Positions 29,592 to 39,229 of a DNA stretch of 64,000 nt are shown here, one piece after another (the first letter of the stretch is position 1; every line of letters begins with the position of its first letter). Source of the stretch: Sporocytophaga sp. (lineage in GTDB: Bacteria; Bacteroidota; Bacteroidia; Cytophagales; Cytophagaceae). The stretch is taken from the NCBI GenBank assembly GCA_024707265.1, contig JANQAB010000009.1:62001-126000 (forward strand). The letters run 5' to 3'. A program made the position numbers and the translations under genes. The notes beneath the pieces were generated by a model that saw only the letters and a list, made by a program, of their open reading frames with translations, ran no database searches and had not been told where the DNA came from.

Positions 29592-29909
29592 ATTCACATC
29601 GAAAGATTATACGCTAATAGAATTCAATGTGATTTCAAATATCAGCCTTTTTATTCAGGTAATGATCAAATTCAATCCAAAACTCAACCAACTTGTCATT
29701 AAATTTCCCCTTTACGAGATTCTATACTTAAAATTTTACAAGAATTGTCAATTATAATCCAAAGTTTTGAATATCAACCTACAAAATTTTTCCCAATCAA
29801 AACCACCATTAATCTTCTTTTTCCCAATTTTTATCATCCTATTTCATACAATCTTTTGAAAATTAATAAGAATCAATATTTTAGAATTTTGTATTGAGAT
29901 CCCATTGTA
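29592..29909. other. Intergenic region, 318 bp
   Basis: AT-rich spacer upstream of the PAS/GAF signalling gene. It should contain that gene's promoter. No gene, hairpin or repeat of note. Confidence 0.5.
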
Positions 29910-31818
29910 ATGAAAAAGAAATCTTCTCAGCCTTTATTGAATGTTTATAGTCAGGAAAATTTATTAGCGGTACTTGAAAGAATATCTGATGCTTTTGTTG
30001 CGCTTGACAAAAACTGGTGCTACACCTACATGAACAAGAAGGCAGGAGAAATTTTTAACAGGGATCCTTTAAGCATGATCGGAAAAAATATCTGGAAGGA
30101 ATTTCCGGAAGGAATCGATTTGCCTTTCTACAAGGCCTATTATAAGGCAATGGAGACCCAACAATATATTCATCTCGACGAATATTACCCTCCCTTCAAT
30201 AAATGGTTTGAAAATAATATCTACCCTTCTGAGGAAGGACTTACTATCTATTTCCGGGATATCACCTACCGTAAACTGGAAGAACAACAGATTCGGATAG
30301 ATAAGGCAAGACTGCTGAAAGCACAGGAAATAGGTCAGCTTGGGTACTGGGAGCTTGAGAAAAACAAAGATGTAATATGGGGGTCTGAAAAAGCTTGTGA
30401 ATTATTCGGATTCGCTCCGGTAGCAGCAGAAATTCCGATAAGCAAAATTGAACCATTAATCAAAGAAATAGATAAAGTAAGAAATGCCGGCCAAAAGCTT
30501 ATTCAGGAGCACACGAAATATGATATTGAGGTGCAGATCTTTCCGGAAAATGAAGACACTCCAAAAACTATCTCTGCAAAGGCTGAAATAGCAAAAGACT
30601 TACTTGGGAAGAATAAGATCATAGGAATAATAAGGGATATTACCGAACAAAAAAGAATTGAGATGCTTGAGAACTTAGAGAAATCAGTTCTTCAGCACTA
30701 TGTTCAACCGAATTCCTCAGTAGAGGAATTGATTACATTTCTTCTGAACGGGTTAAAAGACATTCACCCTGACATGTTATGTTCAGTGCTTAAGGCAGAA
30801 AATGGCAGGTTATACAATTGGTCATCTCCACATCTTCCTGAAGCTTTTAATAAGGAAGTGGAAGGAACAAAAATTGCAGTAGGCTATGGCTCTTGCGGAA
30901 GCGCTGCATTTCTGAGAAAGAAAGTTGAGGTTCCAGATATATTCCACCACCCATACTGGGAACATTATATGGAGATCATAAAAGATTTTGATCTTCTTTC
31001 TTCCTGGTCCTATCCTATCATCAATTCAAAGAATGTTTTGTTAGGAACATTTGCAATCTATCATAAAACAATAAGAAAGCTTTCGAAGGAGGAAGAGAAC
31101 AGCATAGATCGCGTCAGAAGAATTCTGGTATATGTAATGGAGAGAAAGCTTGCAGAGACAGAAGCAAAACTATATAAAGAAAAACTTGAGCTAGTGTTCA
31201 ATTCCACAAATGAGATCATGTTCCTGATTGATATAGAAAAAGACGAAGTCTTTAGATTTTCTACTATCAACAGAAAATTTCTTGATGTCACGGAGCTTTC
31301 CAAGGAAGGCATTGAGGGCAAACTTGTTGAAGAAGTAATTCCAAGTCCATCTCTTTCTCTGGTATTATCTAAATATAAAGAAGCCATAGAAAAAAGGACA
31401 ACAGTTTCATGGGAAGAAACCACAATCTATCCCGCAGGTGAGAAAAAAGGAATAGTAAGTATATCTCCGGTCTTTAACGAAGACAATGTATGCGTGAATC
31501 TCATAGGTAATGTGCATGATATTACTGAAAGAAAAAAAAGATGAAGAGAAAATCAAGAAGGCTAATGAAAAGTTAAAAATCAATAATGAATTAATTATTG
31601 AAAAGAATAAAAAATTGAAAGAAATAGCTTGGTATCAATCACACAAAGTAAGAGCCCCAGTGGCCAGAATTATGGGATTGATCAATTTGATCGAAATTAA
31701 TAAGAACAATGGGGAAAGCTCCGATGACCTTCTTGGATATGTTTTGCAATCTGCTGTTGAACTGGATGAAGTAACCAAAGATCTTGTGGAAAAGATATCT
31801 GATTCTGATTCATTGTGA
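29910..31818 (+). CDS. PAS-PAS-GAF-PAS signalling protein ending in a kinase-like dimerisation helix (frameshifted)
   Basis: 635 aa after correction. As read it stops at 31544 (ITERKKR); one A fewer in the A8 run at 31532-31539 continues the frame to 31818. Domains: PAS1 (about 12-125, ISDAFVALDKNWCYTYMN), PAS2 (about 140-245), GAF (about 255-415, with VGYGSCGSAAFLRKKV), PAS3 (about 425-545), then a coiled coil and an H-box-like helix (WYQSHKVRAPVARIMGLINL) to the end. No ATPase domain follows, before or after correction. It is therefore either a non-catalytic partner for another kinase or a degenerate family that signals by dimerisation. No membrane segments are visible. Confidence 0.88.
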
Positions 31819-31902
31819 TATATAATGTTTCAGAGATAAAATAAAGAATGTCTTTGTCCACTAAAGTTATTGAATGAGGATAGTGAAAATGGATATATCC
31901 TT

Positions 31903-32250
31903 TTATTCATTTTCAGACCCCTCTTCTAAAAACTTGATGTAATTCCTTAGCAGTCCGTCAATCTGTTTTGCAGCAACCGGATTTGCGGAATGTACATTAA
32001 ATTTCAAACTTCTCAGATCAATTCCAGACTCATAAACCAGCCACTTTACCGCCGCATAACCATCAAAAGCTACTTCCCCATTTTCATCAAGTCCGAGATC
32101 ATTATCAAAACTAATAAAATCGGGCAGCCCATTGCTCTGAATGTAATTAACAAAGTCTTTATAACTTCTCACTACATCAAATTCAGACACCACAGATTTA
32201 TCATAAATCATATCAACTGTTCTTATGTCGTCGAGGAATAATTTTTTCAT
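31903..32250 (-). CDS. Cyclic-phosphate-processing receiver (cREC)-domain protein
   Basis: 115 aa from ATG 32250 (MKKLFLDDIRTVD); 11 upstream residues in frame are not typical. LFLDDIR and DFISFDNDLGLDENGE with GYAAVKWLVYES match the receiver-like 'cyclic-phosphate processing' domain family, in which the receiver fold has a DD pair and a D-x-D loop. Such proteins are linked to RNA-end or nucleotide-processing systems. It is flanked by a hypothetical gene and an MNT-HEPN fusion on the same strand, possibly a small defence or RNA-repair set; that link is inference. Confidence 0.78.
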   Translation of the reverse strand: MKKLFLDDIRTVDMIYDKSVVSEFDVVRSYKDFVNYIQSNGLPDFISFDNDLGLDENGEVAFDGYAAVKWLVYESGIDLRSLKFNVHSANPVAAKQIDGLLRNYIKFLEEGSENE

Positions 32251-32328
32251 TTTGGGAAAAGTAGTAAAAATTAGTAGTAGCACTCCTTAAATATCTTAAT
32301 CAGAAATAAAAGACTTCTATTTCCTGGA

Positions 32329-32781
32329 TCAATCACTGATTCCCATGAGTGTAGCAAATCCTTCCTCATTAACAGCTAAATGAAGTAACTCTTTTTGAAA
32401 GGTATCGATGGCAACTGGTTCTACAATTATCTCCAGCGATAATTTATCTTTCTCTTCTGACCTAAACTTAGTTGCAACATTACTTTCCAAATTAATATGA
32501 ACCCCCACCTTTCCTGAAGGATCAATGCAATATAATTTCATTGAAAAATATGCGTAGTCACTTTTTTGTCCAGCTTCATGAAATATAGTTCGACTTTTAT
32601 CAGTTGAAGAAGGAAATCCTTCTAATGATTCCGCAAAACACTTAAGTGAGTCAGATGTCTCATATACCTCTGTTCTTCCAAAAAAATTTCCATTTGAAGC
32701 TGTTACTCCTAATTCAAACATGTGCTCATCCTTCCAAATTACCTTTAATTCTAATATGGATTTCAGATCATATATATACAT
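32329..32781 (-). CDS. Hypothetical protein (possible phosphoglycan/nucleic-acid-related DUF)
   Basis: A 150-aa cytosolic protein, not recognised. The strand-rich pattern (LKVIWKDEHMFELGVTASNG, FFGRTEVYETSDSLKCFAES) and the C-terminal helix (FQKELLHLAVNEEG) suggest a compact alpha/beta fold. It lies between the cREC gene and the MNT-HEPN gene, all on the minus strand with 45-80 bp gaps, so co-transcription is possible. Confidence 0.65.
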   Translation of the reverse strand: MYIYDLKSILELKVIWKDEHMFELGVTASNGNFFGRTEVYETSDSLKCFAESLEGFPSSTDKSRTIFHEAGQKSDYAYFSMKLYCIDPSGKVGVHINLESNVATKFRSEEKDKLSLEIIVEPVAIDTFQKELLHLAVNEEGFATLMGISD

Positions 32782-32843
32782 CTCAATTAATGGTTAATTA
32801 TTACGAACATCCTCTTCAATTGTTAACTGGTTAATTGAGTATG

Positions 32844-33707
32844 TTATACTTTCAACTTATCCCCACAAACCTTCTCCACTAAATTTTTGAGCACAACCAC
32901 CCTATCGCTTAAATATTCTAGATCTTCTTTGCTTATTGAATAAGCTTTCTTGTATCTCGCATCAATGTAAGCTTTTTTAAGAAGTTTAAAGCGTTCATCC
33001 TTTTCAGGAGTATCACGGGGAAATACCTTTTTAAATTCTTCACTGATCGTTTCTGACTGACTCCCCAGCTCTTCAATATCATGTATTTTAGACTTGTATC
33101 CGGTAAAAACTAAAAGCAATGCAGCATAGAGCCGCTCGGTTGTCTGATGGAGCATAAAAGCGGCTTCTTTTTCATCTCCATCATTAAAGAATACCATATA
33201 TCCCTTATAGAATTTATTTGCACTCTCAAACCACCTATCATACTCGTCTCTCGCCCTTTCCCTTACCTTTTCAGGATCAATAGAATCGGGAAGTATTAAA
33301 GGCGCTTTTCCATTTCTCCCATTATCAAATAAAACTATCCCTTCTTTCACAACATCTGTAAAAAAATAGCTGCCATAAGAAAGTTCGTTTTTAACATAAC
33401 CATAACTGTGATGAATAAGATTAACTGAAGCAGAAATAGAGATCTCTTTAACTAGCTTTTCAGTCTCTCTCCATTTATTTGAAAGCTCGTGATTAAGCTT
33501 AGTCTCTGTAACCACAAGAATATCGTAGTCGCTTTTATATTCGTACCTGATCTCATCCTCCGAATATTGGTCCTCAACCCAGTTACCACGAGCATAGGAT
33601 CCAAACAGGATCACAAGATCAGGAAGCATCTTTTCAATAATAATATCACTTATGACTTTTAACTCATCTTTTTTAAGGTCCGGTAAGTGTTCAAGACTGG
33701 TCTTCAA
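32844..33707 (-). CDS. Nucleotidyltransferase (MNT)-HEPN fusion protein
   Basis: 287 aa. No ATG fits, so TTG 33707 is taken as the start; a stop lies in frame just upstream. The N-terminal half is a minimal nucleotidyltransferase: LVILFGSYARGNW supplies the GS loop, and YKSDYDILVVTE supplies the catalytic D-x-D. The C-terminal half is a HEPN domain (DRWFESANKFYKGYMVFF, HQTTERLYAALLLVFTGY, IHDIEELG). In MNT-HEPN toxin-antitoxin pairs these are separate genes and the MNT modifies the HEPN toxin. Here they are one polypeptide, and the canonical HEPN RNase R-x4-6-H motif is not evident. It could be a self-regulated module or a small-molecule nucleotidyltransferase. Confidence 0.82.
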   Translation of the reverse strand: MKTSLEHLPDLKKDELKVISDIIIEKMLPDLVILFGSYARGNWVEDQYSEDEIRYEYKSDYDILVVTETKLNHELSNKWRETEKLVKEISISASVNLIHHSYGYVKNELSYGSYFFTDVVKEGIVLFDNGRNGKAPLILPDSIDPEKVRERARDEYDRWFESANKFYKGYMVFFNDGDEKEAAFMLHQTTERLYAALLLVFTGYKSKIHDIEELGSQSETISEEFKKVFPRDTPEKDERFKLLKKAYIDARYKKAYSISKEDLEYLSDRVVVLKNLVEKVCGDKLKV

Positions 33708-34075
33708 ACTATTATTCGATTTATAAACACCTCAATTTATCTAAAAGGGAAAACAATAGCAAAGTTAAAACAGCAAATACACAAGCTACAACAAAGGTAA
33801 CAGACACCAAAAGTCCACTTACTCAGGAGACGCCTTTCAAGTCATTGACATATCTCGAAGGTGATTAAATCCTGGATAATAGAAATCACCATAAGGAATT
33901 TTTTCTTCTGATTTAATTCTGAAAGATTTATTTAAAAGCCAGAGGAAACCCATTTTTAAATGTTGATAAATATATCTTAATTCATTTTTAATTTAAAAAC
34001 CTCTCAATTTAAGCGTTTATCTAAAAAAAAGACCACTTTGTGGCACAAAATTAGCTACTTAACGGCAACTGAGAT
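33708..34075. other. Intergenic region between divergent genes
   Basis: About 370 bp, AT-rich, with no plausible gene. It holds the promoter of the MNT-HEPN gene on the left; the promoter for the right-hand gene is listed separately. Confidence 0.5.
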
Positions 34076-34106
34076 TTTGGGATTTCGTTTTTATAACATA
34101 AATTTG
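34076..34106 (+). promoter_or_regulatory. Bacteroidota-type promoter for the 34132 gene
   Basis: TTTG at 34076-34079, a 19-bp spacer and TAAATTTG at 34099-34106 match the Bacteroidota consensus TTTG-N19-TAnnTTTG exactly. Transcription would start near 34113, giving a leader of about 19 bases before the ATG. Confidence 0.75.
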
Positions 34107-34131
34107 TATTATCAATTTTGTTTTTATTCCT

Positions 34132-34779
34132 ATGGGAAATACAGCCGGCAAATTAGATGAACACGTTTTTGATAATCTATTAAAAGAAGCTTATCAAATC
34201 CTCAACAATTCTACCGATCTGAATGAGGACAGAGAAAAGCTTACTAACATTTTAAATAATCTGGTATATTGGACGAATGAGCAAAATCATTCCGAAGATT
34301 ATTATAATGAATTCCAAAGAACTATCTGCCTGATGGCTTCACTTGATTTTTCAGGCAGACTACCTCTGAATCCCGCGCTTAAAACCTTCCAGAATTTAAT
34401 ATCTGTTAGTCTAAATACTTTAAATGAAGAGCTGGAAGATAAAGTCTTTCCTAAAGACCTTGTCAGACTTACTATAGACAAACTGGGACTTAAAAATACG
34501 ATCCTTATTCATACTAATAGAGACGGATATATAAAACTATTTCATACGGACAGAACAGACTTATATCCTGACGCAGAGTCATTCGAAAATCTTCAGATCA
34601 ATGCTTTTGTAGAGCACATGGATGAAGTTGAAAAAAAGATGCTCATTGCGGGAACCGATCAAATATTTAAAGTAAAGTTAAAATCCGGATACAATGATGA
34701 TGCGATATTAAAAGTAGCATCCAATCAGTTTTATAAAATATCGGAAGGGTCTGTTTATATAATCCAGTTACCCTGTTAA
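34132..34779 (+). CDS. Hypothetical cytosolic protein
   Basis: A 215-aa acidic protein, not recognised. The N-terminal half is helical (EAYQILNNSTDLNEDREKL; IDFSGR-like LMASLDFSGRLPLNPALKT). The C-terminal half has alternating strands (NTILIHTNRDGYIKLFHTD, SVYIIQLPC). The MASLDFSGRLP segment recalls the entry to PAS/kinase-linker regions in Bacteroidota sensor proteins, but no domain call is safe. It has its own consensus promoter and a strong terminator, so it is monocistronic. Confidence 0.75.
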   Translation: MGNTAGKLDEHVFDNLLKEAYQILNNSTDLNEDREKLTNILNNLVYWTNEQNHSEDYYNEFQRTICLMASLDFSGRLPLNPALKTFQNLISVSLNTLNEELEDKVFPKDLVRLTIDKLGLKNTILIHTNRDGYIKLFHTDRTDLYPDAESFENLQINAFVEHMDEVEKKMLIAGTDQIFKVKLKSGYNDDAILKVASNQFYKISEGSVYIIQLPC

Positions 34780-34790
34780 TATCATACCAG

Positions 34791-34826
34791 AAAAGCCCCT
34801 GAAGTCAATAACTTCAGGGGCTTTTT
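34791..34826. terminator. Bidirectional intrinsic terminator
   Basis: AAAAGCCCCTGAAGT-CAATA-ACTTCAGGGGCTTTTT: a 15-bp stem with A-run and T-run on either side, placed exactly between the convergent stops at 34779 and 34828. It should serve both genes. Confidence 0.93.
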
Positions 34827-34827
34827 G

Positions 34828-37243
34828 TTACCTCACTTCATTAGGCATTAAGTTTACCAATGCCATGTCATAACTATCCTTCATTTGTATATATCCCACA
34901 TTTGAATAACTTATCGCACCGAATTTTTTCTTATTCTGAGAAGCTGTAAAACCCAGATTTATCGGTGAAACAGCAAGATTCTTTGCTCTCAATATTGTTT
35001 GCCACAATAATTGAGGATAGATGTCGCAATCCAGGTAATTATAGTTTAACCCTGCGTATAAAGGACAATATCTGCTACCTGTTTTATAACAAAACATAAC
35101 AGCTACAACTATACCCTCATCGGTTGATTTATTTTCTTTATAAGAAAGCTCTATCACCTCCCAGTCCTCATCTTCAATGATGTTCTGAAAGAAACTTTCG
35201 GGCAATACAAATGTATTCAACTGAACACTTTTTCTGTGCAGTGCTCTTGTAGAGCTGATACCATAATGAGAGGCGATCATTTTTACCATTGTAAATTTTC
35301 ACATTAAAATGATCTTCATTATTAAAAACTCTCTGCTTAAGATATTGCTTTCTGTGCTTATGAAACTTATTTAAAAATTCCTCTTTACTGTTCCATTCCA
35401 GATCCTCTATCACATGGGTTTCTGGCAATTGATACCTTACAAACCCATGATGGATAAAGAAATCATTCATCTCTGTATCATTTGCATTCATATCACGGAT
35501 CAATATCTGTCCGATATTATTTCTCTCTGTAAGCTCTGAAACGATATCTATCAAAAGCATCAGTGCATCCTTCCATTCATTGTTGGACTTATCCAGATAC
35601 AGATGATCTCCTTCTGATATAGCAGCCCCCATTATCAATGCTTTTGAAGTAAGATAATACGGATCTTGTTTTCTTTTCTCTTCAATTTGCTCTGAAACAG
35701 ATGCAGGTGAAAGCATATCGCTTTTAACAAGCGCTTCTGTAAAGAATGTAGCAATGATGGGCTTATTATTGGAATCGTAAATAAAATAATAATGAAATTT
35801 CCAGTTGTCTTCCGGCTTATCTGACAACTGAAATGTTCTTTCCATTAACTGCAACGCCTTATAGGTAAAGATCCCCCTATTGCCCAATAATTGATTCCAC
35901 AGTGTTTCAGATATTTCATTAATACTATTAGCGTGTGAGACCCTGAAATAGCTCTGTTCATTCTTTGCAACCGGAACCAGTTGATGGTTATCAAAACTTG
36001 CAACTTTTCGAAAAGCTCTCTGAATATCTTTAAAAGTCCTGCCTTCCTCTTTTAATGCCAGAGGAAAATGTTTGGCTAAAGCTTCAACAAGTTTTTCTAT
36101 GTCTTCAAGAGTAGTATGAATCGTAACTGTAAACCTAATGCCTGTACATATCTCAGGAACAGCAGGAAATGCTGCTATATTAACATAAAATCCTTCCCTA
36201 ATCATCCGCTCTGCAAGGTTAAATCCCACGCTCATCATACCTAGTCCTATAAAAAATATGGGAGTTTCCGGATCTGATATATCTGGCAATTCATATTTCT
36301 TAAGCAACCTATGGCAATAACTGATCTTTTCTGCAAGGAACTTTTGTCTTACCTCTATCTCTCCCGACAGATGTATTTTTGCAGATGCAATACTGGCAGC
36401 CAGGATAGATGTGGCCTGTTGACCGGAGAAAATCAATGGTCCAGCACAATTACGAACTTTTAAGGCGAGTTCCTGATCCGGAATAACGAATATGGCCCCA
36501 ATGGTTCCGAAGCCTTTGGCCATACCGGTACATAAAATCATTTTAGGATGAAGAGCCGCTTGGTTTAATACATATCCGGTACCATTCTTACCGAATGAGC
36601 TCATCCCATGAGCATCGTCAACATAGAGGTAAAAGTTTTTATAATGGTCTGCAAGACTTATCAACTCATTGATTGGAGCAACATCTCCATACATTGAATA
36701 GACCCCGTCACACATATACCAGATTCTATTGTATTTTGAACCCAGCTCCTCTATTTTTTTTTTCAACTCCGACAGTTGATTGTGTCTGACAATTGTCAAG
36801 TAAACTCCATTGAGCTGCATTTTTCTTGCAGCATCCTGTACGCTTGAATGGACCTGCTGATCCATGATAATAGCATCCCCCTCTTCTATAATTACCGGCA
36901 TTACACCGTGATGCCCTATTGACAGAGAGGATGCCAGCACCATAGGAGCATTAAACATTTTACGAATAAGGTTTTCCAATTCAACATAAAGTGTACTGGA
37001 GACGTATGCCCTTGATGAAGGATATTGAATGCCATACTTCCTGATCGCCTCAATTGCAGCTTCTTTCAGCCGCTCATCAGTTTCTAGTCCTATATAAGAG
37101 TATGACCCAAAGTTGATTAATTCCCGACCTTTTACGGTAATGATCCTTCCGTTATATGTAGGATCTTCTGCTACAAGCTGACTGATCCCCCTCTCTTTAG
37201 CCTCACTGACGATTTCATTTACTAAATTTTTTCTTTTTTTCAT
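34828..37243 (-). CDS. Alpha-oxoamine synthase (AONS/SPT-type PLP enzyme) fused to a GNAT/FemAB-like acyltransferase (frameshifted)
   Basis: 804 aa after correction. As read it stops at 35174; one A fewer in the A5 run at 35229-35233 joins it to the frame ending at 34828. Residues about 1-400 are an alpha-oxoamine synthase: NFGSYSYIGLE, SSRAYVSSTLYVELE, the substrate Asp in VDDAHGMSSFG and the PLP lysine in CTGMAKGFGTIGA. This family condenses an amino acid with an acyl-CoA (biotin, sphingolipid, capnine pathways). Residues about 430-804 look like an acyltransferase (FHKHRKQYLKQRVFN, INLGFTASQNKKKFGA). A fusion could make a 3-keto long-chain amine and N-acylate it, as needed for sulfonolipids or ceramides; that is inference. 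It is oriented away from the 37317 gene. Confidence 0.85.
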
Positions 37244-37316
37244 AAATTTTGCGATGTTTAATTAGGTAAGATTGTTTTCCAATTGTTGCCTAATTACGAG
37301 ATCGAAATAAATCGGG

Positions 37317-37706
37317 ATGAAAGAGAACCATATCGTAAGCAAATATTCAGAGACCTGGCTGGAGCATGGAGTAGTCATCCAGGTATTAAACCAGGAGTAT
37401 GCAGAAGTAGATCTCCCAATGGCCATTCAACTTGTGGAGGATAGAAAAATAGCTGCAGGAAATGCTATTCGTCCTGTTTTAGTGGAGGTTAAAAATGTTA
37501 TATCGGTTCGGAAAGACGCTAAAAAATATTACAACTTACCCGACTCCTATCAGAATCTCAGCGCTATAGCCATGTTAATTGACAACTACATTGCTAAAAC
37601 AATAGGTAATATTGTCTTTAAACTTCATAACAACCCTGTTCCTACGGAATTATTTAATGATAGAGCCAAAGCTTTAAACTGGCTTGAAAAATATAAGAAA
37701 CAGTAA
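37317..37706 (+). CDS. Small conserved Bacteroidota protein, possibly STAS/SpoIIAA-like
   Basis: A 129-aa cytosolic protein. The alternating pattern VVIQVLNQEYAEVDLPMAIQ, RPVLVEVKNVISVRKDAKKY, LSAIAMLIDNYIAKTIGNIV and KALNWLEKYKKQ resembles the SpoIIAA/STAS-like small proteins common in Bacteroidota, but I am not certain of the family. It is divergent from the oxoamine-synthase gene and convergent with rpoD. Its stop codon lies inside a short repeat shared with the rpoD stop. Confidence 0.75.
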   Translation: MKENHIVSKYSETWLEHGVVIQVLNQEYAEVDLPMAIQLVEDRKIAAGNAIRPVLVEVKNVISVRKDAKKYYNLPDSYQNLSAIAMLIDNYIAKTIGNIVFKLHNNPVPTELFNDRAKALNWLEKYKKQ

Positions 37707-37752
37707 CAGTTTCTGTTCACTGTTCACTGTTTCTGTTCACTGTTTCTGTTAC
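37701..37752. repeat. Short tandem repeat joining two convergent stop codons
   Basis: TTTCTGTTCACTG-type 13-bp units repeat about three times, with GTAACAG at the left end and CTGTTAC at the right. The TAA of the 37317 gene and the TAA of rpoD fall in these mirrored ends. No classic terminator is present here. Confidence 0.7.
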
Positions 37753-38612
37753 CCCAGGTAAGATTTTAAAGCTTTACTTCTGGAAGTATGTCTTAGTCTT
37801 CTTGTAGCTTTCTCTTTGATCTGTCTAACTCGTTCTCTTGTAAGATTAAATTTTTCGCCTATTTCTTCCAGGGTCATTGAGCTTTTATTATTCAACCCGA
37901 AATACAAACCTATAACCTCAGACTCTCTGGATGATAAAGTCGATAAAACCCGCTGCACTTCCATAGAAAGAGAATCCATTATTAACTGAGAATCCGGAGT
38001 TGACTCATTGGCATCATGAAGAACGTCTAGCAATCCATTTTCTTCCCCCTGAGCGAAAGGTGCATCCACCGAAACCTGACGACCAGAAACTTTGAGATCT
38101 GCAATTACTTCCTCATTGGTTACTCCCATTAATTCTGCTACTTCCTCTGTAGATGGTTCACGTTGATACTTTTGTTCAAGATCTGAAAAGGCTTTTGAAA
38201 TCTTGGTCAGAGAACTAACACGATTCAAAGGCAATCGTACTATACGTGATTGCTCTGCCAATGCTTGCATAATTGATTGACGAATCCACCAAACAGCATA
38301 TGAAATAAATTTAAATCCACGTGTCTCATCAAATTTTTGTGCTGCTTTTATTAAACCCAAATTACCTTCATTGATCAGGTCTCCAAGCGTCAGCCCATTA
38401 TTCTGATATTGCTTAGCTACTGACACCACAAAGCGCAGATTGGCTTTCGTCAGTTTCTCTAATGCCACCTGATCTCCTTCCCTGATCCGCTTCGCAAGCT
38501 CCACTTCAACTTCAGCAGTAATCAAATCAACCTTCCCTATTTCTTGTAAATACTTGTCCAGGGATTGACTTTCACGGTTCGTAATTTGTTTACTAATCTT
38601 AAGTTGTCTCAT
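37749..38612 (-). CDS. rpoD: RNA polymerase primary sigma factor, Bacteroidota type
   Basis: 287 aa, the usual length for the Bacteroidota primary sigma factor, which lacks region 1.1 and the large non-conserved insert. Region 1.2 is QSLDKYLQEIGKVDLIT. Region 2 contains LGDLINEGNLGLIKAAQKF and the -10-reading helix SYAVWWIRQSIMQALAEQS. Region 3 is VSSLTKISKAFSDLEQKY, and region 4.2 is MTLEEIGEKFNLTRERVRQI. It recruits RNA polymerase to TTTG/TAnnTTTG promoters such as the one at 34076. The ATG at 38612 gives the family N-terminus MRQLKISKQIT. It is a single gene, convergent with 37317. Confidence 0.97.
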   Translation of the reverse strand: MRQLKISKQITNRESQSLDKYLQEIGKVDLITAEVEVELAKRIREGDQVALEKLTKANLRFVVSVAKQYQNNGLTLGDLINEGNLGLIKAAQKFDETRGFKFISYAVWWIRQSIMQALAEQSRIVRLPLNRVSSLTKISKAFSDLEQKYQREPSTEEVAELMGVTNEEVIADLKVSGRQVSVDAPFAQGEENGLLDVLHDANESTPDSQLIMDSLSMEVQRVLSTLSSRESEVIGLYFGLNNKSSMTLEEIGEKFNLTRERVRQIKEKATRRLRHTSRSKALKSYLG

Positions 38613-38846
38613 GTAATACTATTTAGTTATAAAATAATTATCGTTTAGAAATTTCCATCAATCTTCTAGCATAAATATCAAAATATCGCTGAGTATATCT
38701 GATTGAGGATTATGGTGGCACAAGATGAATTATTGAAGATACGCAAATTAAACGATATATTTAAAAAAGGCTGCATATTTATATTCAATTAAGATCTGAA
38801 ATTCAGTAGCATTTTCCAATTTCCCCCATGACTTATCGCACAAAAT

Positions 38847-38996
38847 ATGGAAGTTAGGTCAGGATATCAACGAATCTTAGATGAGTTGCAGTTTAATCGA
38901 ATAATAGCAAGCCTGATCAAAAATGATCATTATGATCATCCTAAATCAAACTCAAACCATCTTACAGAATTAATTGGTCTTGATGAAAACTTGTAG
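38847..38996 (+). CDS. Possible small protein, 49 aa (doubtful)
   Basis: An open frame starting MEVRSGYQRILDELQFN and ending ELIGLDENL, in an otherwise empty spacer. The first half would form an amphipathic helix (QRILDELQFNRIIASLIKN) and codon use is ordinary. No promoter match or homologue is known to me, and a frame of this length can arise by chance. Confidence 0.25.
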   Translation: MEVRSGYQRILDELQFNRIIASLIKNDHYDHPKSNSNHLTELIGLDENL

Positions 38997-39106
38997 AATA
39001 AGTTAAACTGCAGGATAGATAAACAAATTGGATTAGTGCTTTAATTCCCGTGATTAAGATAATGAGAGGATCAGTTTTTAATAAGGCTTACTATTTTAGT
39101 TTTGTC

Positions 39107-39182
39107 ACTTTTCTCCTTAATGAGAAAAGTAACCAAAAGGATCAATGACTGTGAGGAAATTTTAGCAAATTTCCTCACAGTC
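39107..39182. repeat. Two hairpins, one with a perfect 16-bp stem
   Basis: ACTTTTCTC-N6-GAGAAAAGT (39107-39130) followed by TAACCAAAAGGATCA, then GACTGTGAGGAAATTT-TAGC-AAATTTCCTCACAGTC (39147-39182). The first motif, with its TAACCAAAA tail, resembles a dispersed intergenic repeat often seen in Bacteroidota genomes. The second is a very stable stem without a T-run. Confidence 0.75.
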
Positions 39183-39229
39183 CCATCCTATAAGCCAACA
39201 AGAACTAAATCATTAATCCTATAAATAAA

